Origin: an uncultured Candidatus Melainabacteria bacterium
Lineage (GTDB): Bacteria > Cyanobacteriota > Vampirovibrionia > Gastranaerophilales > Gastranaerophilaceae
Direction: 5' to 3'
DNA: 47,319 bases
Assembly: GCA_934692665.1 (NCBI GenBank)
Contig: CAKUUG010000011.1
Coordinates: 1 to 47,319, forward strand
Shown here: positions 24,862 to 32,783 of the stretch, piece by piece
How positions within the stretch are numbered: position 1 is the first letter of the stretch
How the letters are laid out: each line of letters opens with the position of its first letter
Program-made: the position numbers and the translations under genes
Notes under the pieces: model-generated
Told to the model about the DNA's origin: nothing
Database searches by the model: none
The model's input: only the letters and a program-made list of their open reading frames with translations

Positions 24862-25524
24862 ATGTTAGAAGAATTAATCGCAACACGTGCAACAGTAAGA
24901 GAATATCTCGAAAAAGACATTCCAAATGAAGATTTGAAAAAGATTTTAAAAGCAGGGCAGTTAGCTCCTTCTTGGATGAATAGCCAGCCTTGGAAATTTA
25001 TTTTGATAAAAAACCAAGAAACAAAAGAACTTTTGTCACAAATGGCAATGAATCAAAAACATATAAAAACCGCAAACGCAGTAATCGCAATTGTTGCCGA
25101 TAAAAATGTTTGGGAAAAAGAAAATTTCAAAAACAATGTACTAAAAAATCTGGGAATCCCTGAAACAAGCTGGGAAAAAGTGCTTTCATTACCTTTGTTG
25201 TATCCAAATTCAAAAGAAAAATTTTTAATCCGCTCTGTTGAGCAAACAGCAATCGCAATGTCTTTTATGATTTTGCAAGCTAGAGATTTGGGGGTTGATT
25301 CTTGTGTTATAGGTGCAATTGCCAATGAAACAACACAAATAAATCCTGAACTAAAAGAAACTGTTGATAAAAAACTAAACCTAAAAGAAAACGAGGTTTT
25401 GATTTCTCTTTTGACTCTAGGTTATGACAAAAACGAAAAAACACCGCTAGACAAAGCCTCTAAAAGAAAAGATTTTAATAGTGTTGTATTTTTTGAAAAA
25501 GTCGGACAAAATTTAGATTTTTAA
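24862..25524 (+). CDS. Nitroreductase family flavoprotein
   Basis: The 220-residue protein has the nitroreductase start LIATRATVREYLEKDIPNEDLKKIL, the FMN-binding LAPSWMNSQPWKFILI and the later AIAMSFMILQARDLGVDSCVIG segment. It likely reduces quinones, nitro compounds or flavins with NAD(P)H; the true substrate is unknown. AGGGGAG 5-6 nt before the ATG at 24862 fixes the start. The YfiH-like gene follows after 4 bp, so the two are probably co-transcribed. Confidence 0.88.
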   Translation: MLEELIATRATVREYLEKDIPNEDLKKILKAGQLAPSWMNSQPWKFILIKNQETKELLSQMAMNQKHIKTANAVIAIVADKNVWEKENFKNNVLKNLGIPETSWEKVLSLPLLYPNSKEKFLIRSVEQTAIAMSFMILQARDLGVDSCVIGAIANETTQINPELKETVDKKLNLKENEVLISLLTLGYDKNEKTPLDKASKRKDFNSVVFFEKVGQNLDF

Positions 25525-25528
25525 TGTT

Positions 25529-26215
25529 ATGTTCAAAGAAAAATTACTGGACGGAAAAAGAATATACTATTCTAACAAACTGAATGTCGAACATTTTTTT
25601 AGTTCGAGAGATTTTTTAGTAAAAGAAAATCTTGATTTAGTCGCAAAATATTTGAATATCAAAACAGAAAATCTTATAAAACCCACACAAACGCATTCAA
25701 AAAATGTTGAAATCTTTGACGAAAACAAAAGACAATACCCTGATTGTGACGGGTTGATTTTGGATAAAAAGAATTTTGGAATATATTTGAATTTTGCCGA
25801 TTGTGTTCCTGTTATTATTTATGACAACAAAAACAATGTTTGTTCTATTGTACATAGCGGTTGGCGTGGAACTGTTGAAAAAATAGGAGTTTTGGCGTTT
25901 TTTCAAATGCAAAAGTTTTTTGATACAAAAAAAGAAAATACAACAGTCGTCGTTGGTCCTGCAATTTCTTTTGAGTGTTTTGAAACATCGAAAGAAATCA
26001 TACAAAAACTATCTCAAACACTGAAAAACAAAGATAATTTGTTTACAGATGACCATGCTGATTTAAAAAATATTGTCGCAAGACAGTTTTTTGAAATAGG
26101 GATAAAAGATATTGATATTTGTCCGTATTGCACAGTAAAAGACAATGACAAGTTCTTTTCTTACAGATTTGAAAACAAAACAAAAAATCGTCACAGTGCC
26201 GTTGTTAAACTCTAG
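25529..26215 (+). CDS. yfiH: YfiH/LACC1-type polyphenol oxidase / purine nucleoside phosphorylase
   Basis: The 228-residue protein has the three metal-site motifs of the family: His in TQTHSKNV, Cys in FADCVPVIIY and His in VHSGWRGTVEKIG. Family members were first called laccases and are now known to act on purine nucleosides (adenosine deamination and phosphorolysis). It sits 4 bp behind the nitroreductase gene without a strong ribosome site, which suggests translational coupling. No terminator is evident after it. Confidence 0.88.
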   Translation: MFKEKLLDGKRIYYSNKLNVEHFFSSRDFLVKENLDLVAKYLNIKTENLIKPTQTHSKNVEIFDENKRQYPDCDGLILDKKNFGIYLNFADCVPVIIYDNKNNVCSIVHSGWRGTVEKIGVLAFFQMQKFFDTKKENTTVVVGPAISFECFETSKEIIQKLSQTLKNKDNLFTDDHADLKNIVARQFFEIGIKDIDICPYCTVKDNDKFFSYRFENKTKNRHSAVVKL

Positions 26216-26303
26216 AACCAAACACGAATATTAGACACTTTTGCGATTTTTTTCGTTAAAATAAAAAATATAATACCTTTATCAATTTAAAAAAGGAAAA
26301 AAT

Positions 26304-26723
26304 ATGAAAAATTGGATTATTGTTTTATTAATTTTTATTATGCCATTAAGTCTTTATGCTTTTTTAGAAGCAAAAGCACAAAATGAAAAAATGTGTACAA
26401 TAGAGCAAGAAAAAAATATTCTTCAAAATAATACCCCAAAATTAATCAAATTTTCGTCTCCGATGTGTTCAGAATGCAAAGAAGTTCAACAAGAATTGCA
26501 AAAAGTTTCACCGGATGCTAAAAACGGGATTTTGATAGAAGAAATAAATGTAGTTGAAACTTCAAAACCGGCTAGCGAATATAATCAAAAAATGATTAAA
26601 AAATACAAAGTTACTCTTGTTCCGACATTAGTTTTTGTAGATAAAGAAGGAAAAACTCTACTTAAAAAAGAAGGTTCAATGACCGCTCAAGAAATTACAA
26701 AAATGCTCACTTCAATGAAATAA
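26304..26723 (+). CDS. Membrane-anchored thioredoxin-like protein
   Basis: The 139-residue protein has an N-terminal hydrophobic anchor or signal (about 3-20), then a thioredoxin fold with the active site C-S-E-C in FSSPMCSECKEVQ and the cis-Pro loop in KVTLVPTLVFVDKEGK. It is 8 bp upstream of a CcdA-like gene, so the pair probably moves electrons from the cytoplasm to an exported thioredoxin that reduces disulfides outside. AAAAGGAAAAA precedes the ATG and a TATAAT at 26269-26274 may be the promoter. Confidence 0.87.
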   Translation: MKNWIIVLLIFIMPLSLYAFLEAKAQNEKMCTIEQEKNILQNNTPKLIKFSSPMCSECKEVQQELQKVSPDAKNGILIEEINVVETSKPASEYNQKMIKKYKVTLVPTLVFVDKEGKTLLKKEGSMTAQEITKMLTSMK

Positions 26724-26731
26724 GGTAAAAA

Positions 26732-27448
26732 ATGCTTAATCAAATATCAAATACTTTGGTTCAATATCTAAATAACAGCGAATTTTCACTTTTGTTTTTA
26801 GTTGTTTCATTTTTAGGTGGAATTTTGGCTTCTATTTCTCCATGTTCAATCGGCATAATCCCTCTTATCGTGGGATATGTCGGAGGTTACGGAGAAAAAG
26901 ACAAAATAAAGACCCTTATTCAATTGTCTTCTTTTGTATTTGGTTTGGCTGTTGTTTTAACGGTTATAGGTGTTGTTTGTGCTGTTGGAGGCAGCGTTTT
27001 TGTAGCGATTGGGGGAGATTATTGGATATTATTTTTAGCTTCATTTATTTTGGTAATGGGGCTAAATCTCTTGGGACTAATTGAATTGAATCTTTCCCCT
27101 ATTGTAAAAAAGATACCAAAAGGCAACTCAAGCAGTCTTTTTGTTTATCCTTTTTTGGTTGGGACTTTGTTCGCTTTTGCTTCCAGTCCTTGTTCAACGC
27201 CGATTTTAGCAGGGATAATGAGTTTTGCAACACTCACAAAAAACATTCTAACTGCTTCTTTGATGTTGTTGTGTTTTTCTTTGGGACAAGGTGTTATTGT
27301 AATATTAGCAGGGGTTTTCACTTCATTTTTGAAAGGATTGAAGAATTTTTCTTCTATATCAGAAATATTCATAAAAATTTCTGCAATATTACTCGTTATT
27401 GCTTCTTTAATGATTTATATAAAAGTCTTTTATAGATTTTTTGCTTAA
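26732..27448 (+). CDS. ccdA: CcdA/DsbD-family thiol-disulfide transporter
   Basis: The 238-residue protein has six to seven hydrophobic segments and the two pseudo-symmetric cysteine motifs of the family: SISPCSIGIIPLIVGYVGGYG (Cys near residue 37) and ASSPCSTPILAGIMSF (near residue 153). These cysteines pass reducing power across the inner membrane. It follows the thioredoxin-like gene by 8 bp. No cytochrome c maturation gene is present here, so general periplasmic disulfide reduction is as likely as cytochrome assembly. The end overlaps the next minus-strand gene by 4 bp. Confidence 0.88.
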   Translation: MLNQISNTLVQYLNNSEFSLLFLVVSFLGGILASISPCSIGIIPLIVGYVGGYGEKDKIKTLIQLSSFVFGLAVVLTVIGVVCAVGGSVFVAIGGDYWILFLASFILVMGLNLLGLIELNLSPIVKKIPKGNSSSLFVYPFLVGTLFAFASSPCSTPILAGIMSFATLTKNILTASLMLLCFSLGQGVIVILAGVFTSFLKGLKNFSSISEIFIKISAILLVIASLMIYIKVFYRFFA

Positions 27449-28374
27449 TCTTCACAATCAAAAGGATAATAATCTGAAGTTGAAGTCAATTCCCACATTT
27501 TAGTTTTTTTGTCTATTGTGTAGATTTCATAAGTGTCGTTTTCTTTGTCGTATTTTACGTATTCACTTTTGGAGATTTTTTTTGGATTTGTACGAAAAGC
27601 AATCGAACAATTATCGAAATAATCATCTTTGTCATAGTTTATTTCTTCGTAAACAAAATCATCGTTGTCTTTGAATATGAAAAATGTTTCTATAGGTTTT
27701 TTTAAAGTAGTTTCAATATAACTATACGGTTTTTTGTTTTGGATTTCTACTTCATAACAACCACAAGAATCATCAAAAACAGTAACAGTGTAGTTGTTTT
27801 CGTCTGTTATTTCGTATTCCCTGACAGGGACATCTTGCGAATTTAAGACTTGCATTTTTGAAGGAAGTTTGTCTTTTTTGTTTGCTTTTTCAAATTTTAC
27901 AGTCTCTGGTAAAAGTAGTGTTTTTGCTTCAGAAGTTCTCCATCTGTTTTCTTTGCCCAGTTTTAAATATGAATCAAATTTTTTGATTTCTTTTTCTGCT
28001 ATATCGTAATTTTTGTCTGCTGTTTTTAGAATTTTTATACATTTTTTGTCAATTGCTTTGCTTATATCTTCTGCAATCATCTTATCTTCGCATCCTAAAG
28101 GAAGTTTAAAAGGTTCTAGAAGAAAATCTTTCAAAGCAATGAATATATTTTTATTGTTTTCAGGAGTTTTTGTTTTTGGTTTTTTCTTTTTAAAGTCATA
28201 TTCTATGATTTTTGCATCGAAATCATTTTTTGTGCTTGTGTTTTTTATTCTTGGTTTAATTTCTAAAATATCACAAGCAAAACTAATACCGCTATTTTTT
28301 ATAGCAGCATTAGTTTGCTGTTTTGAATTTAGTTTTGTTTTGTTAAAATTTGATGAAATCGGAGTTATATTCAT
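27445..28374 (-). CDS. Unknown protein with MxIxPI leader, paralogue of the upstream gene
   Basis: The 309-residue protein begins MNITPISSNFNKTKLNSK, a polar Asn/Lys/Ser-rich stretch ending near ISFACDIL, with no Sec signal. The C-terminal half is beta-rich and ends with YDKENDTYEIYTIDKKTKMW, matching the end of the neighbouring gene product (YDKQAKKWQQI). This suggests an old tandem duplication. It is 10 bp behind that gene and is the last of a minus-strand run that includes TolC, a membrane-fusion protein and an ABC ATPase. The function is unknown. Confidence 0.7.
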   Translation of the reverse strand: MNITPISSNFNKTKLNSKQQTNAAIKNSGISFACDILEIKPRIKNTSTKNDFDAKIIEYDFKKKKPKTKTPENNKNIFIALKDFLLEPFKLPLGCEDKMIAEDISKAIDKKCIKILKTADKNYDIAEKEIKKFDSYLKLGKENRWRTSEAKTLLLPETVKFEKANKKDKLPSKMQVLNSQDVPVREYEITDENNYTVTVFDDSCGCYEVEIQNKKPYSYIETTLKKPIETFFIFKDNDDFVYEEINYDKDDYFDNCSIAFRTNPKKISKSEYVKYDKENDTYEIYTIDKKTKMWELTSTSDYYPFDCED

Positions 28375-28384
28375 TTTTTCTCGT

Positions 28385-29146
28385 TTATATTGTATCTGAT
28401 TCTTTAATTTGTTGCCATTTTTTTGCTTGTTTATCGTATTGGTATGTTACATAACAATCTTTTTGCTCGTCAAATTCTGTATAAGTACTGTTTTTTCTAT
28501 CATTAGCAAGAAAAATTTCCGTAGATGGTACTTTTATACTGCCTTTTTTGTCAACAATACCATTTCTATAGGTTATACCATTTTTAGAATAAAGAATTTC
28601 AAAGCCTTCTTTTATTGCAGGAAGTGAATTTTTATAATAAACAAGTTTCCCTTTTTGGAAATTATATTGCATATCAAAGCCTAAATCGTCACCCGGTTCT
28701 TTGTAATCAAAAACATCCAATCTGTAGTCTTTTAGACCGTTATTATAAAATTCATAGCCTTTTTTCAAATCCATTCCTTCTAAAAATGAATATCTGAACA
28801 TTTTTTTGGTTGTTTTTTCAGGATTATCGAAATCTATAAATACCAATTTTTCCAGATTTTCTTCATCGATAACGGTATATGCCTTAAAATCGTTCGCATC
28901 ACCCGCTAGAAGAGATACGCTTTTAATTCTGTCTTCTATTTTTGATTGAGCTAAAACGTCTTTTGAAATTCTTTTTAGTTCTTTAATATCGCCTTCGATT
29001 TTGAATGATTTTCCATCGTTTGCAGAAGCAAGACGAAATACATCAGCGACATTGTTTAATAATTTACCTTGAAAAGCGGTAGTAGAGTTTGTTTTTGTCG
29101 GTTGTATGTTATTTACATTTGAAAATTTTACTGGTGAAATCCTCAT
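28385..29146 (-). CDS. Unknown protein with MxIxPV leader
   Basis: The 253-residue protein begins MRISPVKFSNVNNIQPTK and has an aromatic-Gly pair (TTAFQGKLL) near residue 28, then a mixed alpha/beta body. There is no signal peptide or membrane helix. AAAGGAT lies about 6 nt before the ATG at 29146; the longer frame to 29236 would overlap the ABC ATPase gene and is rejected. It lies 59 bp downstream of that ATPase, where a MacB-type permease might be expected. Confidence 0.7.
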   Translation of the reverse strand: MRISPVKFSNVNNIQPTKTNSTTAFQGKLLNNVADVFRLASANDGKSFKIEGDIKELKRISKDVLAQSKIEDRIKSVSLLAGDANDFKAYTVIDEENLEKLVFIDFDNPEKTTKKMFRYSFLEGMDLKKGYEFYNNGLKDYRLDVFDYKEPGDDLGFDMQYNFQKGKLVYYKNSLPAIKEGFEILYSKNGITYRNGIVDKKGSIKVPSTEIFLANDRKNSTYTEFDEQKDCYVTYQYDKQAKKWQQIKESDTI

Positions 29147-29205
29147 ATTTTTATCCTTTCTTTTTTCGTTATAGATAAAAACCGTAAATATTTTTTCTTG
29201 CTTTT

Positions 29206-29922
29206 TTAAGTTTCTTTTGTTCTGTGTTTCAACCACTCATCTTTTGGAAGATCGGAAACGATTTTTCCATCTTTAAATTTTATGATACGTTTTGTATATT
29301 CTGCAATATCAGGCTCATGGGTTACAAGCACGACTGTTTTTCCCAGTTTTTCGTTCAAATTTACAAAAAATTCCATAACATCAATACTAGTCTTTGTGTC
29401 AAGGTTTCCTGTAGGTTCATCTGCCAAAATCAAAGGAGCATCATTTACAATTGCTCTAGCAATAGCGACACGTTGCTGTTGTCCGCCTGACATCTGAGAG
29501 GGCATATTGTTTTCCTTTTTTTCTAAGCCGACGATTTTTAGAGCTTCTCTTGCTCTTTCGTAGCGGATATCTTCAGGGATTCCTTTGTATATCATAGGCA
29601 AACACACATTATCAATAGCAGAAGTTCTTGAAATAAGATTAAAACCTTGGAAAACAAAGCCGATTTTTTGGTTTCTTATATCAGACAATTCATCTGCCGA
29701 CAGAGAAAAAATATCCACTCCGTCCAAATAATACTCTCCCGATGTCGGTTTGTCCAAAGTACCCAGCATATTCATACAGGTTGATTTGCCTGAACCCGAT
29801 GTTCCCATAATCGAAACAAATTCACCTTTTTCGATTTTAAAACTTACATCATTTAAGGCATAAAAGACTTCATCGCCCATTTGGTATGTTCTTATTGCAT
29901 TTTTTACTTCTATTAATGTCAT
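29206..29922 (-). CDS. ABC transporter ATP-binding protein, MacB/LolD type
   Basis: The 238-residue protein has Walker A GTSGSGKSTCMN, signature QMSGGQQQRVAIARA, Walker B ILADEPTGNLD and switch His in VLVTHEP. It belongs to the MacB/LolD/FtsE branch, which works with FtsX-fold permeases. It is 10 bp from the membrane-fusion protein gene, so it should form a tripartite MacAB-TolC-like exporter. A permease gene is missing from the whole window. The ATG at 29922 is chosen because the longer frame would run into the upstream stop. Confidence 0.93.
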   Translation of the reverse strand: MTLIEVKNAIRTYQMGDEVFYALNDVSFKIEKGEFVSIMGTSGSGKSTCMNMLGTLDKPTSGEYYLDGVDIFSLSADELSDIRNQKIGFVFQGFNLISRTSAIDNVCLPMIYKGIPEDIRYERAREALKIVGLEKKENNMPSQMSGGQQQRVAIARAIVNDAPLILADEPTGNLDTKTSIDVMEFFVNLNEKLGKTVVLVTHEPDIAEYTKRIIKFKDGKIVSDLPKDEWLKHRTKET

Positions 29923-29932
29923 ATTGTTTTTT

Positions 29933-31111
29933 CTAAAACGGCATTGGTCTTCCACCGGATTTGGACGATGAATTTTTACCGTTCATTTGACCTTTTATTC
30001 CAACTATTACTTTGTCTTTTTCTTTTATTTCTTTATTTATTATTTGAACTTTTGTATCATCGGCCGCCCCAGTTTCTATATCATAGCGTTTTATACCGGT
30101 TTTTGTTAATATCCAAATACCTTGTTTTTCGTATTTTTTGCCTTGGTATTGTTTTTCTGTCGGAGTGAATTTCAACGCTACAGAAGGCACTGTCAAAACG
30201 TCTTTTACTTCGTTTGTTATAATAGATACATTAGCACTCATGCCAGGAATAACAAAGCCTTCTGTATTATCTACAGAGATTATTACAGTATATGTTACAA
30301 CATTGTTTGTTGTTGTAGATTCAAGACGAATTTGAGTTACTTCTCCGTCGAATATTTTGTCTTGATAACCATCTAGAGTGTACTGGGCTTTTTGTCCGAT
30401 TTTGATTTTTCCTATATCTGCTTCTGAAACAGAAGTTTCTATCTGCATTTTTGTCAAATCTTCTGCAACTTCGAATAATGTTGGAGTATTAAAGCTTGCA
30501 GCAACTGTTTGTCCGACATCTATAGCTCTTGAAATAACCGTACCATCAACAGGAGAGGTTATTTTTGAATAACCCAAATTTGTTAAATTGTTGTTTAAAG
30601 AGGCACTTGCGGCGGAAATTTCAGCATTTGCAGCGTCCAATTCTGCTTTTGCAGACAAATAATTTGATTGAGCAAGCTCTACATCGTCTTTTGAAACATA
30701 GTTTTTTTGATATAAGTGTTTGTATCTTTCGTAGTTGTTCTTTTTGTAGCTGAGGGTTGCTTTTGCTTTTGCATAAGCTGCTTTTGCGTTGTTCAATTTT
30801 GCACGTGATTGGTCAACATTTGCTTGAAACAAACTAGGGTCGAGTTCTGCTAGTAAATCACCTTTTTTTACTTGGGAATTATAATCTACATAAATTCTTG
30901 CAACAGTACCGGAAACTTGTGTACCTACTTGTATTGTGTTTATTGGTTTTATTGTTCCGCTTGCTTCTACATATTGTATAATTGTGTCTTTTTTAATTTC
31001 TTTTGTTATGTATTTTACAGAACCATTTTTTAAGCATCCTACCAAAAAAACAAGTACAAGTATTGAAATTATCAAACCGAGTATTATGTATCTTGTTTTA
31101 ATTTTTTCCAT
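29933..31111 (-). CDS. Periplasmic membrane-fusion protein, MacA/HlyD type
   Basis: The 392-residue protein has an N-terminal hydrophobic segment (about 8-26) ending in LVGC, which fits a lipobox with Cys26. A barrel-sandwich half follows (VEASGTIKPINTIQVGTQVSG), then a coiled-coil hairpin (about 100-180), the second sandwich half (ITSPVDGTVISRAIDVGQTV) and beta-barrel domains. It bridges an inner-membrane transporter to TolC. It is 2 bp from the TolC-like gene and 10 bp from the ATPase gene, so the three are surely one operon. The C-terminal tail is Ser/Lys/Gly-rich. Confidence 0.92.
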   Translation of the reverse strand: MEKIKTRYIILGLIISILVLVFLVGCLKNGSVKYITKEIKKDTIIQYVEASGTIKPINTIQVGTQVSGTVARIYVDYNSQVKKGDLLAELDPSLFQANVDQSRAKLNNAKAAYAKAKATLSYKKNNYERYKHLYQKNYVSKDDVELAQSNYLSAKAELDAANAEISAASASLNNNLTNLGYSKITSPVDGTVISRAIDVGQTVAASFNTPTLFEVAEDLTKMQIETSVSEADIGKIKIGQKAQYTLDGYQDKIFDGEVTQIRLESTTTNNVVTYTVIISVDNTEGFVIPGMSANVSIITNEVKDVLTVPSVALKFTPTEKQYQGKKYEKQGIWILTKTGIKRYDIETGAADDTKVQIINKEIKEKDKVIVGIKGQMNGKNSSSKSGGRPMPF

Positions 31112-31113
31112 TT

Positions 31114-32733
31114 TTATCTGACTCCCATTGATTTTAACAAGGTTTCTCTAGCTACGTTATATTTAAATACTGCATCAACAAAATTCAATTGAGAAGTATT
31201 GTAATTTGTTAATGAGTCTTGCAATTCGACATAGTTGTTCAATCCGACACTATATCTTCCATCTGCCAATTCAAAATTTTCTAGGGTTGCTTTTACTTTG
31301 CTGTTCATTAGAGGAATTTTTCTTTCCAGCTGTCGCATATTTACGTAGTTGGTTTGAACTTCCCAATATATATCTGATTTTGCAATATTAACGTTGTGAA
31401 GTGCAACATCCAAGTAGTATTTGCCTTCTTGAATTTGCCAATGTATTCCATAAGGATTAACAGAACCCAGACCAACGCTCGCTCCAACAGTCAAAGGAGA
31501 AGAGTACATATTGTTTTCTCTTTTTGTGTAACCCCAGTTCAATTCTCCCGTAACTTCCGGCATATATTGTCTTTTCACTGCTTTTAAGGATTCATCTTGA
31601 ACAAGAGCAAGCATTTCATTTGATTTTAAATCAGGACGAAATTCGAGTGCTTGGTTTACTGCTTCTTGTTTTGATAAAACCCAAGGTTTAAATTCAAAAT
31701 TTTGTATGATATCTTTGTGTTCTATTCCTGATGTCAGCATAATCAAGCCGTCTGCTGTCTTTTTAAAAGAATTTTCCGGAGGCTTTATTGTTATTATACT
31801 TTCGATTTTCTTTTTATAATCAGCTTTTAAGAAATTGAAACTTTCTGTATTTTGAACAACAAAAGGATTTTCTTCTTGCCAATACATTGCATTTTCTAAT
31901 GCAATAATAGAAGTTTGAAGGGAGTTTTGACCTTCTATGAGTTGTATTTTTGCATCTGTTAAATTAACTTCGGCATTTACTACGTCGATTTTTGATTTCA
32001 GACCTTCATCGAACATAGCTTTTGTTCTTTCATAATTGAGGGTTTGGATTCTTACATATTGTTCATAAATATCCAAACTAGCAAGTGCAGAAAGAACTTT
32101 GTAATAATTTATTTTTACATCATAAATTACATTCAAAATATCATAATCGTAATCATGAACAGCAGATAGGTAGTTGAATTTTGCCATATTTATTTTAGCA
32201 GTTGTTCTTCCAAAATCCCAAATCATCTCTGAGATTCCTGCATTAAAACCTATAGAGTTTGTATTTGTAGAAGTTAATTTTGTATTTGACGAATCGTGAT
32301 TATAATTTACTCTAGCTGTGAGCCTCGGGTAGTAGTTTGCTCTTTGTTGATTTGCACCAGTTTTTACTGCTTCTACCCTGCTTTTTGAAGAAAAAAGATT
32401 CGGATTGTGTTCCATTGCATAATTTACACAATCTTCTATTGTCATTACTTTTAATTGATTAAAAGGAATTTTTGGTCTTCCTTGTCTTACAGGCGGGAGC
32501 GAAATCGCTTCTACTCTTGCTTTTTTACCTGTAAATAATTTTGAAACTCTTTTTTCTATTTTATCTTCTTTTGTTGGTTTTGTATTTTCTTTTTTATTTT
32601 TCTTTTTGAATAAAAAGAATTGCTTTTGTTTTGGCGTGTTTGTTTCTTCTTCTATTGCAAAAGAAGAATTATTTACAGCAAAACAAAAAACCAAAAAAAC
32701 TATGATGGCTATTCTAAAAGAATTTTTTGACAA
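31114..32733 (-). CDS. TolC-like outer membrane efflux protein
   Basis: The 539-residue protein has a signal peptide (FRIAIIVFLVFCFAVNNSSFA) and an unusual Lys/Glu-rich stretch after it (about 32-75). Two outer-membrane-efflux repeats follow, with MTIEDCVNYAMEHNPNLFSS and the later LSKQEAVNQALEFRPDLKSN. Helical segments and YSVGLNNYVELQDSLTNYNTSQLNFVDAVFKY near the end match TolC. It would form the outer channel for the adjacent exporter. Translation starts at TTG, supported by a strong GGAGGAAAG site; no nearer ATG has such support. Confidence 0.9.
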   Translation of the reverse strand: MSKNSFRIAIIVFLVFCFAVNNSSFAIEEETNTPKQKQFFLFKKKNKKENTKPTKEDKIEKRVSKLFTGKKARVEAISLPPVRQGRPKIPFNQLKVMTIEDCVNYAMEHNPNLFSSKSRVEAVKTGANQQRANYYPRLTARVNYNHDSSNTKLTSTNTNSIGFNAGISEMIWDFGRTTAKINMAKFNYLSAVHDYDYDILNVIYDVKINYYKVLSALASLDIYEQYVRIQTLNYERTKAMFDEGLKSKIDVVNAEVNLTDAKIQLIEGQNSLQTSIIALENAMYWQEENPFVVQNTESFNFLKADYKKKIESIITIKPPENSFKKTADGLIMLTSGIEHKDIIQNFEFKPWVLSKQEAVNQALEFRPDLKSNEMLALVQDESLKAVKRQYMPEVTGELNWGYTKRENNMYSSPLTVGASVGLGSVNPYGIHWQIQEGKYYLDVALHNVNIAKSDIYWEVQTNYVNMRQLERKIPLMNSKVKATLENFELADGRYSVGLNNYVELQDSLTNYNTSQLNFVDAVFKYNVARETLLKSMGVR

Positions 32734-32783
32734 CTTTCCTCCGTTTTTAGAATAGATTTTATTTTAAAAACGAAACTATGTCA

